The position numbers and the translations under genes are program-made. Below are positions 55,925 to 63,119 of a stretch of DNA of 64,000 nucleotides, piece after piece (position 1 is the stretch's first letter; every line of letters begins with the position of its first letter). The notes beneath the pieces were generated by a model. It was not told the origin of the DNA and did not search any database. It was given only the letters and a program-made list of their open reading frames with translations. This stretch comes from Pedobacter sp. SYSU D00535. GTDB taxonomy: Bacteria; Bacteroidota; Bacteroidia; Sphingobacteriales; Sphingobacteriaceae. The stretch is from positions 124,001 to 188,000 of the forward strand of contig NZ_JAFEWD010000005.1 of NCBI RefSeq assembly GCF_017355855.1. Reading direction: 5' to 3'.

Positions 55925-57600
55925 GTAACAAGAGAAAAAATCTAACATATCTAGCCGTATTTGTTGCCGGCATCATCGTTCTGAATATTTTATCGTCCTT
56001 CTTCTTTACCCGGATCGACTTCACCAGCGAGAAGAGGTACACCCTTTCGGATATCACTAAAAAGGAGCTTGGAGAGCTTGACGAAAGCCTGCAAATTACT
56101 GTTTATCTCGAAGGCGAATTTCCTGCTGGATTCAAACGGTTAAGGAACGCTACCCGGGATCTTTTGTCCGATTATAGATCCTACTCCAACGGGAATCTTC
56201 GTTTTGATTTTGTGAACCCTAATCAGGGAACGGAGGAAGAACAGCAGCAGGTGTACCAGGAATTAGTATCGAAAGGCCTGGAACCAACGAATCTAAGTGT
56301 TAAAACCGAAGAGGGGTTGTCGCAGAAGATCGTCTTTCCTGCGGCCCTGGTTACCTATCGAGGCCAGCAAATTCCTGTTAGCCTGTTTCAAAACAGAATC
56401 GGAGCAACACCAGAAGAAGTGCTTAATAACTCCATTCAGAATCTGGAATACGCTTTTACCAGTGCTATCCGTAAGGTGACGCGGGGAGGGAAGCCCCGGG
56501 TTGGGTTTACAGAAGGGCACGGGGAGTTGTCAGATTTGCAACTTGCTGATGCCCTTTCCAGCTTGCAGGGCGGCTATGAGGCAGGTCGTGTGAATCTGAA
56601 AGATATTCCTTTTGCCGGCCTCGATAAGCTAAAACTTCTTGTCGTTCCGAAACCTGATCAACCCTTTACAGAAGCAGAAAAGTACAAAATTGATTATTTC
56701 CTGATGAAGGGGGGAAGCATATTCTTTGCCCTGGATAATGTAAATGCCGAGCTCGACAGCCTCAGGGGAATGGGAAGTCAGCTGGCCTTCGCCAAGAAGC
56801 TGAATCTGGATGATATGTTGTTTCGTTACGGCATAAGGGTTAACTACGACCTGGTGGCGGACATGAACTGTGCCCAGATACCGATTAACGTTGGGAATGT
56901 GAGTGGGCAGGCGCAAATTCAAATGGTGCCCTGGCTTTTCTATCCTATTTTTATCCCTGTCTCCAAACACCCGCTGGTAAAAAACCTCGACGGGATTAAG
57001 AGTGAATTCGCCAGTACGATCGATACCATAGCCATTCCGGGAGTTAGGAAACAAATCATTCTGTCATCATCGCCCTTCAACCGGCTACTTAAAGTTCCTA
57101 ATCTGATATCCCTACAGATGGTGGAGCAAGAGCCTGATCCACGAGAGTTCCAGAGCCAGCCGAAGCCAGTGGGAGCATTGCTGGAAGGGACTTTCCCGTC
57201 CAATTTTTCGAATAGACCTGTGCCGGAAGGGATAAGCGGGCAAGGAGAATTGCCCGGAAAAAGTGCTCCTGCGAAAATTGTGGTAGTAGGCGATGGGGAC
57301 ATCCTGAAAAATCAAATTAGTACCCAGGACGGTTCTCCATTCCCACTCGGGTATGACAGATATACGCAGCAGCAGTATGGCAATAAAAACTTCTTATTGA
57401 ATATCGCTGATTTTCTGACGGATGACTCCGGTATTATTGCACTGCGGAATAAAGAGGTGAAGATGAGGCTACTGGATCGGGCCCGTGTGCGGTCGGAGAA
57501 ATTAACATGGCAATTCGTCAACATCGTATTGCCCTTATTCTTGTTGGGAGCTTTTGCGATAGCTCACCATTTTTACCGGAAAAATAAGTATGCTAAGTAG
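55918..57600 (+). CDS. gldG: GldG-like ABC transporter auxiliary protein
   Basis: This is a 560-residue protein with an N-terminal transmembrane helix (LTYLAVFVAGIIVLNILSSFFF, about 8-29), a large extracytoplasmic part and a C-terminal helix (FVNIVLPLFLLGAFAIAHHFY, about 532-552). The outer part starts with the conserved FTSEKRYTLSDITKKEL and contains a GldG/IFT52-like domain (KVTRGGKPRVGFTEGHGELSD; PKPDQPFTEAEKYKIDYFLMKGGSIFFALD). It overlaps gldF and completes the GldAFG transporter. Substrate is unknown. Confidence 0.87.
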   Translation: MVSNKRKNLTYLAVFVAGIIVLNILSSFFFTRIDFTSEKRYTLSDITKKELGELDESLQITVYLEGEFPAGFKRLRNATRDLLSDYRSYSNGNLRFDFVNPNQGTEEEQQQVYQELVSKGLEPTNLSVKTEEGLSQKIVFPAALVTYRGQQIPVSLFQNRIGATPEEVLNNSIQNLEYAFTSAIRKVTRGGKPRVGFTEGHGELSDLQLADALSSLQGGYEAGRVNLKDIPFAGLDKLKLLVVPKPDQPFTEAEKYKIDYFLMKGGSIFFALDNVNAELDSLRGMGSQLAFAKKLNLDDMLFRYGIRVNYDLVADMNCAQIPINVGNVSGQAQIQMVPWLFYPIFIPVSKHPLVKNLDGIKSEFASTIDTIAIPGVRKQIILSSSPFNRLLKVPNLISLQMVEQEPDPREFQSQPKPVGALLEGTFPSNFSNRPVPEGISGQGELPGKSAPAKIVVVGDGDILKNQISTQDGSPFPLGYDRYTQQQYGNKNFLLNIADFLTDDSGIIALRNKEVKMRLLDRARVRSEKLTWQFVNIVLPLFLLGAFAIAHHFYRKNKYAK

Positions 57601-57686
57601 TGCAAACAGCTTTTTTGAACTAGTGTATTTTCCACAATAGTGCTGGAATGTTAGGATTTTCTTTTTCTCAATGCTGTTGCTTTTTC

Positions 57687-57694
57687 TATTTTTG
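57687..57694 (+). promoter_or_regulatory. Candidate -7 element of dnaN within a short inverted repeat
   Basis: TATTTTTG matches TAnnTTTG, 69 bp before the dnaN ATG. TGCTTTT (57678-57684) and AAAAGCA (57695-57701) flank it as a 7-bp inverted repeat. No -33 match at the right spacing. Confidence 0.4.
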
Positions 57695-57763
57695 AAAAGC
57701 ATTGGTTCCACTTCTGAAGAACCGTCAAGTTATAGACATTTACGATTTTTAGATATAAAATAT

Positions 57764-58888
57764 ATGAGATTTATTGTTTCGACGTCAACGTTATTAAAGC
57801 AGTTGCAAGCGGTAAATGGAGCGTCAAGTAGCAGTACGGTTTTGCCGATACTCGAAAACTTCCTTTTTGAAATTAAAGAAGGTATTCTTACAATTTCTGC
57901 AACCGACCTGCAAACAAGCATGACAACTTCTTTGCCTGTCGAATCAAAAGAAGAGGGAAAAATCGCTATTCCCTCGAAAATCCTTCTTGAAACGCTCAAG
58001 ACCCTTCCTGATCAGCCCATCGCCTTCAACGTGGATGATGCCACTTTTGCGGTGGAGATCAATGCCGGAGACGGAAAGTATAAGCTAAGCGGAGAAAATG
58101 GAGACGATTTTCCAAAGATTCCTACAGTTGAAAATGCTTCTGCTGTAAATCTTCCTGCTTCTGTGCTGGCTGAAGCGATTAACAAGACGATTTTTGCGGT
58201 GAGTAATGATGACCTTCGCCCGGCGATGACCGGCGTGTTTTGTCAGCTAAGTCCACAGCATGTCACTTTCGTATCGACGGATGCTCACAAATTAGTGCGT
58301 TACCGCAGAATGGATGCCAGGTCTGATAATCCTTCATCCTTTATTCTCCCTAAAAAGGCTCTTACCCTGCTCAAGTCGTCATTGCCATCAGATGATGTAA
58401 ATGTTTCAGTAGAATATAACAGTACAAGTGCCTTTTTCCGTTTCGGTAATATCAACCTAATTTGCCGTCTAATTGATGAGCGGTATCCCGATTACGAAGC
58501 CGTGATTCCGCAGAACAACACGAATCGCCTCACCCTGGATCGTGCCTTGTTCCTTAACTCGCTACGCCGTGTGGTGATCTTCGCGAACAAAACTACCCAC
58601 CAGGTGCGTCTCAAGATTACGGGAAGTGAATTGAATATCTCTTCTGAGGATATTGATTTTGCAAACGAAGCGCACGAGCGCTTAAGCTGCCAGTACGAAG
58701 GGGAAGATATGGAGATCGGTTTCAATGCCCGTTTTTTGATCGAAATGCTTAACAATTTAAGTGGGGAAGAGGTAACACTGGAGATGAGTACACCGAACAG
58801 GGCTGGCTTGCTTGTCCCTCAGACGAATGATGAGCGCGAAGACGTGTTGATGCTGGTAATGCCTGTTATGCTTAACAGCTACGCCTAG
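57764..58888 (+). CDS. dnaN: DNA polymerase III sliding clamp (beta subunit)
   Basis: DnaN, 374 residues, the ring-shaped clamp that tethers DNA polymerase III. I chose the ATG at 57764 (MRFIVSTSTLLKQLQAVNG), which gives the standard length; a longer frame from 57671 adds 31 unrelated residues and would overlap the -7 element. The three clamp domains cover about 1-120, 128-245 and 246-374. The C-terminus ends LVMPVMLNSYA, close to the family consensus PMRL-type end. Confidence 0.97.
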   Translation: MRFIVSTSTLLKQLQAVNGASSSSTVLPILENFLFEIKEGILTISATDLQTSMTTSLPVESKEEGKIAIPSKILLETLKTLPDQPIAFNVDDATFAVEINAGDGKYKLSGENGDDFPKIPTVENASAVNLPASVLAEAINKTIFAVSNDDLRPAMTGVFCQLSPQHVTFVSTDAHKLVRYRRMDARSDNPSSFILPKKALTLLKSSLPSDDVNVSVEYNSTSAFFRFGNINLICRLIDERYPDYEAVIPQNNTNRLTLDRALFLNSLRRVVIFANKTTHQVRLKITGSELNISSEDIDFANEAHERLSCQYEGEDMEIGFNARFLIEMLNNLSGEEVTLEMSTPNRAGLLVPQTNDEREDVLMLVMPVMLNSYA

Positions 58889-58943
58889 GTGTTTGTCATT
58901 TAGTACACTGCTGGTAAAGATTTCACGAAAACAGAAGATAGCT

Positions 58944-58987
58944 GCACCTGGCTGAGTTTTTGTACTCGTCAGGTGCTTTGTTTTTAT
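58944..58987 (+). terminator. Terminator of dnaN
   Basis: GCACCTG (58944-58950) and CAGGTGC (58970-58976), with inner GAG/CTC pairing, are followed by TTTGTTTTTA. It lies 56 bp after dnaN. Confidence 0.75.
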
Positions 58988-59040
58988 AATACTCGCTGTG
59001 GAAGGCGACTAAAAGAAAGCACACACTTAATCTTTACAGT

Positions 59041-59121
59041 ATGCATTCACAAGCACACCTTAATCGTCTTCTCGTAGCTTTTGCGGCATTTTTAGCCTTG
59101 ATGATTTTTATTTCAGCATAA
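59041..59121 (+). CDS. Possible 26-residue membrane peptide
   Basis: An ATG-started frame encodes 26 residues: a short basic head (MHSQAHLNRL) and one hydrophobic helix (LVAFAAFLALMIFISA). It would fit a single-span inner-membrane microprotein. The upstream TAATCTTTA is a weak promoter-like match and there is no clear ribosome site. A chance frame cannot be excluded. Confidence 0.3.
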   Translation: MHSQAHLNRLLVAFAAFLALMIFISA

Positions 59122-59361
59122 GCGTCTCTCTCCAATTGCTAAGATAGACTAAGCATCCGGCAAACATTTTTGGAAGCATTTTCCTGTTTTAGAACTTCGA
59201 GCCGGGTAGCCGGAGTTTATACTTGATTTTAATTTGTATTTTGGAACTTTCGAATGTAGTATCACCAGTTTTTGGTAGTGCTTGGCTTTCAATACAATAA
59301 GCGCGAAGTAAGGCGAATCTCAGCTATTTATTTGGCTAGACTTTTGCGTATTAATCAGCAA

Positions 59362-59382
59362 GTGTATCGATTTTTGATACAC
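59362..59382 (+). promoter_or_regulatory. Hairpin in the leader of the DUF4397 gene
   Basis: GTGTATC (59362-59368) and GATACAC (59376-59382) form a perfect 7-bp stem with a 7-nt loop, 39 bp before the ATG. Flanking it are near-identical CGTATTAATC (59347-59356) and CGTATTGATC. Confidence 0.45.
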
Positions 59383-59421
59383 GGGCGTATTGATCTAGTA
59401 TAAATTATAAAACAATCAGTT

Positions 59422-60138
59422 ATGACTCTTATTAAACCCCTTAAAGAGCGAGCCAGAGGTTTCCTTTCAGCCTTCTGTCTGGCGTTATTTAGCATCGCTT
59501 TGTTGTCCTCCTGTAATAAAAATGATGACGACTTTGAAGAACCGGGCACCTCTACGTTACGAGTTGTGCATGCCATGCCCGGTACCAGCTCTGTAAGTTT
59601 CTACTTGAACAGGCAGCAGGTAGCAGGCCTTTTGTATTCGCAAAGTACGCCCTATTTTGCAGTGTACTCAGGCAATAATGAAGTACATATTACTACCGGC
59701 GGGACACAAAATGTGCTTGCTACAGGTGGCATTGGCTTGAAACAGGATAGTACCTATTCATTCTTTATCACTACCGTCTCTGCTACAAATGACAGTACTT
59801 CTGCCATCATCATCCGCGATGATCTTACGGCTCCTTCAACAGGAAAGGCCAAAGTTCGCTTCGTGCATTTAATTCAGAATGCTCCGGCACTTGATTTGGC
59901 TACCCAGGGAGGAAATGCTCTTTTTACAAATAGAAGTTTCAGATCTCATACGCAGTTCGTGGAGGTAAATCCAGGAACCGTAACATTTCAAATTAAGGAT
60001 GCGGGAACAAACAACGTGAGAGCTTCTTCCGCTCAGCCGGTTAATATTCAGGCGGGGAAAATATATACGGTATGGGCTGAAGGCAACGTGAATGGAACCG
60101 ATAATTATGCGCAGGGCGTCCAGGTAATGGAAAATTAA
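59422..60138 (+). CDS. DUF4397 lipoprotein
   Basis: This is a 238-residue lipoprotein with lipobox LSSC (C31) after a longish basic N-terminus. Two copies of the DUF4397 pattern are visible: STLRVVHAMPGTSSVSFYLN (about 44-63) and AKVRFVHLIQNAPALDLATQ (about 143-162), each leading into beta-strands, with IQAGKIYTVWAEG near the end. Such domains are extracellular beta-sandwiches of unknown function. A terminator hairpin follows directly, so it is probably transcribed alone. Confidence 0.88.
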   Translation: MTLIKPLKERARGFLSAFCLALFSIALLSSCNKNDDDFEEPGTSTLRVVHAMPGTSSVSFYLNRQQVAGLLYSQSTPYFAVYSGNNEVHITTGGTQNVLATGGIGLKQDSTYSFFITTVSATNDSTSAIIIRDDLTAPSTGKAKVRFVHLIQNAPALDLATQGGNALFTNRSFRSHTQFVEVNPGTVTFQIKDAGTNNVRASSAQPVNIQAGKIYTVWAEGNVNGTDNYAQGVQVMEN

Positions 60139-60147
60139 AGTATTAAT

Positions 60148-60190
60148 AAAAATAGAAGTATCAGAACTATCACTGATATTTCTATTTTTG
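60148..60190 (+). terminator. Terminator of the DUF4397 gene, containing a -7-like element
   Basis: A 17-bp stem with one G-T pair runs between AAAAATAGAAGTATCAG (60149 on) and CTGATATTTCTATTTTT (to 60189). The right arm contains TATTTTTG (60183-60190), which matches a -7 element for the DedA gene downstream. Confidence 0.7.
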
Positions 60191-60209
60191 GCAATTAAAA
60201 ATAATTGCC
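60190..60209 (+). promoter_or_regulatory. Palindrome touching the TTG start of the DedA gene
   Basis: GGCAATTA (60190-60197) and TAATTGCC (60202-60209) are perfect inverted copies around AAAA. The palindrome begins on the last base of the -7-like TATTTTTG and ends on the base before the TTG start codon. Confidence 0.6.
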
Positions 60210-60857
60210 TTGGAAATAATCAAAGCCCTGATAGATTTTATTCTTCATATCGATCAACATCTGGTTGAGATAGTTAGTGAATATAAAACCTGGACCTACC
60301 TCATTCTTTTTCTCATCATTTTTGCTGAAACAGGGTTTGTGGTAACGCCATTTCTTCCTGGTGATTCCTTGCTTTTTGCTGCCGGTGCAATTGTTGCCAA
60401 GCCGGAAAGTGACCTCAATATCTGGCTGATGTGTCTGCTTCTGATAGTAGCTGCCATCCTCGGAGATATGGTCAACTACATGATTGGTGACTATATCGGT
60501 CCCCGGGCTTTTAGCGGCAAGTATAAGTTTTTGAAAAAAGAATACCTGGAAAAAACGCAGGCCTTTTACGATAAGCACGGCGGTAAAACAATTATTTATG
60601 CCCGCTTTATTCCCATTATCCGAACTTTCGCGCCATTTGTAGCAGGTGTGGGTACCATGAGTTACTCCAAGTTTGCGTCCTTCAATGTAATTGGAGGTGT
60701 TGTGTGGGTGGTCAGCTTCTTGTTCATTGGTTATTTCTTTGGCGGCTTGCCCATCATTAAACAGAATTTCACCTATGTGATTTTTGCTATTATCTTCTTG
60801 TCATTATTGCCACCAATTATCGAGATTGTAAAAAGTAAACTTAAAAAAGCGGAATAG
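60210..60857 (+). CDS. DedA-family membrane protein (TTG start)
   Basis: This is a 215-residue DedA/SNARE-associated-like membrane protein. The start is a TTG at 60210, giving MEIIKALIDFILHIDQHL, the usual beginning of Bacteroidota DedA proteins; no ATG or GTG fits. Motifs: FVVTPFLPGDSLLFAAGA (about 38-55), GDMVNYMIGDYIG (about 88-100) and YARFIPIIRTFAPFVAGVGTMSY (about 130-152), with the essential arginines in the last. DedA proteins are thought to move lipid carriers or phospholipids between leaflets and support membrane energetics. Confidence 0.9.
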   Translation: MEIIKALIDFILHIDQHLVEIVSEYKTWTYLILFLIIFAETGFVVTPFLPGDSLLFAAGAIVAKPESDLNIWLMCLLLIVAAILGDMVNYMIGDYIGPRAFSGKYKFLKKEYLEKTQAFYDKHGGKTIIYARFIPIIRTFAPFVAGVGTMSYSKFASFNVIGGVVWVVSFLFIGYFFGGLPIIKQNFTYVIFAIIFLSLLPPIIEIVKSKLKKAE

Positions 60858-60858
60858 T

Positions 60859-61824
60859 TTAGTGTTCGGGTCGTCCCAGCGGTTTTCCCTCAAGAAACAA
60901 CTTTTCCTCTTTCTCAAGATGCTCTTTATCCGCTGCAGAAGTAGGAAGGTTACGCAGGTTCTTCAATTCAGGCTGACCTGCATCTACCCAGGCAGAGTAC
61001 CAGTAGCTGCCTACTGAAAGGACTGAAGCACGCATCTGCTGTTCAACCAGTCCCTTAAGTGCTTTGTGGTAAGCCTGTGAATATGCAAGAGAATGTTGCT
61101 TAACTATTTTCCCGTTTCGATCTCGAAACGCATATTTCTTGTCTGATGGAAAACTACGGTTTAGTCGGGCTTCAATGAGCAGAACAGAATCTTTATAACT
61201 GAAACTAGTCTTGACAATTCTCCAAGCTTCCTTCAATGGGTTCTCAATATATCTTGCTCTACCGACAAAAAAGTCGTAGTCGTTGAAAAACTGCTCCGGT
61301 AATTCACTCTCCCAGAACGCATGGATGCCGTGCTGGTTACTAAGCTGACCATTGTAGTTTTGTGTGGTATGAAGAGGAACGTGCGCATCGGAAATATAGT
61401 GGCCGAGGTCAGCCGAGTAACGAAGTATCCTTAGAGAGTCTTTCTCCTGGAAAGCTTTCACCAGCGAATAGTAAGTCTTTTGAATCTGCCAGGGGACGGT
61501 CCCGTGTGCTTTTACCGAATCTTCCGAAAACTTGGCGACAGCATCATTCCATTTTTGGGGAATACTATCAAAAGGGGCCTTACCGTAATGGTCCGCGTCA
61601 AGAAAGTGTCGTGCGGCCTCCTCCGGGTCCGCATATCTTCTTTTGTCGGGATCCACGGCGTGCTCCGTAATAAAATCAATATGCGCTTTATAGAATTTGA
61701 TCATTCCGGATGGCAGCGTAAAAACCGCCAGGCGGTTGATCTTCTGATGAGCAAAAAATCCCCAGGAGCCAAAAAGCAGCGCCGATAGGATTAGCAGGCT
61801 TAGGAGCAAGAACTTTTTCGACAT
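60859..61824 (-). CDS. Zinc-dependent phospholipase C/S1-P1 nuclease-like protein
   Basis: This 321-residue exported protein begins with a hydrophobic segment (FLLLSLLILSALLFGSWGFFAHQKINR). The Trp and His just after it (SWGFFAHQ) match the mature N-terminal zinc ligands of phospholipase C and S1/P1 nucleases. DLGHYISDAHVPLHTTQNY (about 145-163) and NQHGIHAFWES (about 168-178) supply further His/Asp ligands. Many Bacteroidota carry this gene, annotated as zinc-dependent phospholipase C family or S1/P1 nuclease; the true substrate is unknown. It converges on dedA with a 1-bp gap and no visible terminator. Confidence 0.83.
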   Translation of the reverse strand: MSKKFLLLSLLILSALLFGSWGFFAHQKINRLAVFTLPSGMIKFYKAHIDFITEHAVDPDKRRYADPEEAARHFLDADHYGKAPFDSIPQKWNDAVAKFSEDSVKAHGTVPWQIQKTYYSLVKAFQEKDSLRILRYSADLGHYISDAHVPLHTTQNYNGQLSNQHGIHAFWESELPEQFFNDYDFFVGRARYIENPLKEAWRIVKTSFSYKDSVLLIEARLNRSFPSDKKYAFRDRNGKIVKQHSLAYSQAYHKALKGLVEQQMRASVLSVGSYWYSAWVDAGQPELKNLRNLPTSAADKEHLEKEEKLFLEGKPLGRPEH

Positions 61825-61898
61825 ATAAGGTTTAAAAGAAGAAGCTGTAAGTTAAGTCATTATCGTCAATATTACTTTAAAATATTTTACAATTAGTA

Positions 61899-61929
61899 TT
61901 TGATATTTAAAGATATCGGCATATATTTG
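61899..61929 (+). promoter_or_regulatory. Bacteroidota-type promoter of rpsT
   Basis: TTTG (61899-61902), a 19-nt spacer and TATATTTG (61922-61929) match the consensus fully, 35 bp before the rpsT ATG. Confidence 0.82.
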
Positions 61930-61964
61930 CAGTCCTAAAATAAGTACGGAAAAAAAGCTTACAA

Positions 61965-62219
61965 ATGGCAAATCATAAATCAGCGATTAAGAGAATCAGA
62001 GCGAATGCAGCTAAACGTTTACGTAACCGCTACCAGGCAAAAACTACACGTAACGCAATAAAGAAATTACGTAGCACTACTTCAAAGGCGGAAGCAACTC
62101 CACTTTTAACTAAAGTTGTATCTATGCTTGATCGCTTGGCTAAGAAGAATGTAATCCACAAAAATAAAGCGTCTAACAATAAATCTAAATTGACTAGATT
62201 CGTTAACGGTTTACAATAA
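61965..62219 (+). CDS. rpsT: 30S ribosomal protein S20
   Basis: Ribosomal protein S20, 84 residues, strongly basic, binding 16S rRNA in the small subunit. [21 protein letters not shown] is the classic start and [17 protein letters not shown] the classic end. It has its own promoter and terminator. Confidence 0.97.
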   Translation: MANHKSAIKRIRANAAKRLRNRYQAKTTRNAIKKLRSTTSKAEATPLLTKVVSMLDRLAKKNVIHKNKASNNKSKLTRFVNGLQ

Positions 62220-62241
62220 GATATTTTACTATTAGTAGGAG

Positions 62242-62270
62242 AGGGATTCTTTTGGAGTCCCTTTTTTGTT
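62242..62270 (+). terminator. Terminator of rpsT
   Basis: GGGATTC pairs with GAGTCCC (one G-T pair) around a short loop and is followed by a run of six Ts, about 25 bp after the rpsT stop. Confidence 0.8.
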
Positions 62271-62297
62271 TTTATAAAGGTTTTCATAGCTTTAAGT

Positions 62298-62999
62298 ATG
62301 GAAACCTACAACCACCAAAAAATCACAATTAAATCCTGGGCCGAGGAGGATCGGCCGCGGGAAAAGCTGCTTTCCCAGGGCAGAAGAAGTTTATCAGACG
62401 CGGAGCTTATTGCCATATTAATTGGTTCAGGCAATCGTGAAGAAACAGCAGTGGAGTTAAGCCGGCGAATTTTATATTCTTTTGATAACGATCTGGATAA
62501 ACTTGGACGCTTGTCTGTTAACGAGCTTTCCAAATTTAAAGGGATAGGAGAGGCAAAGGCGATTACAATTATGGCAGCTCTTGAGCTGGGCAGAAGGAGG
62601 CGGGAAAGCGAAAAGCCTCAATTATCAAAAATTACAGGCAGCCGGGATATCTATCAGCTTCTGAACCGCTACTTTTCAGATCTCAATCACGAAGAGTTTT
62701 GGATTCTGCTCCTGAACCGGGCCAACGGTGTCCTATCTCGTCACCTCATTAGCAAAGGAGGGCAGTCGGGGACTATTGCCGATCCCAAAATTATCTTCAA
62801 GTCAGCGCTCGAGAATAATGCGGCATCCATCATTCTTGCTCATAATCACCCTTCCGGGAATTTGAAGCCGAGTCAGGCGGATATATCACTTACCAGAAAG
62901 TTAAGAGAGGCCGGGAGTTTTCTCGACATCGCGGTGCTCGATCATTTGATCTTCACCAATAGCTCCTATTTCAGCTTCGCGGATGAAGGGCTTTTGTAA
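62298..62999 (+). CDS. radC: RadC-family JAMM-domain protein
   Basis: RadC family protein, 233 residues. The N-terminal helix-hairpin-helix part (about 20-105, SDAELIAILIGSG; LSKFKGIGEAKAITI) precedes the JAMM/MPN+ domain with metal ligands H182, H184, S192 and D195 in HNHPSGNLKPSQAD. Despite the name, a role in repair is not established; the fold is that of metal-dependent isopeptidases. It lies 78 bp after rpsT, behind its terminator. Confidence 0.93.
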   Translation: METYNHQKITIKSWAEEDRPREKLLSQGRRSLSDAELIAILIGSGNREETAVELSRRILYSFDNDLDKLGRLSVNELSKFKGIGEAKAITIMAALELGRRRRESEKPQLSKITGSRDIYQLLNRYFSDLNHEEFWILLLNRANGVLSRHLISKGGQSGTIADPKIIFKSALENNAASIILAHNHPSGNLKPSQADISLTRKLREAGSFLDIAVLDHLIFTNSSYFSFADEGLL

Positions 63000-63089
63000 T
63001 TGCTGTCCGGAACGCCTGTCTTATCAGTGTCGCTTTCCCATTAGGCGGCAAAGTATAAACTGTCAACTGTAAACTATTGGCCTTTTTCC

Positions 63090-63097
63090 TATCTTTG
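63090..63097 (+). promoter_or_regulatory. Candidate -7 element of pheT
   Basis: TATCTTTG matches TAnnTTTG and lies 22 bp before the pheT ATG; no proper -33 element is visible. Confidence 0.45.
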
Positions 63098-63119
63098 CCG
63101 CTCATTAGTTTGAACACGA

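Larger units (their letters stand above)
58889..59421. other. 533-bp gap after dnaN
   Basis: It holds the dnaN terminator (58944-58987), a possible 26-residue membrane peptide gene (59041-59121) and, near the right end, the hairpin at 59362-59382. Otherwise nothing is recognisable. Confidence 0.6.
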
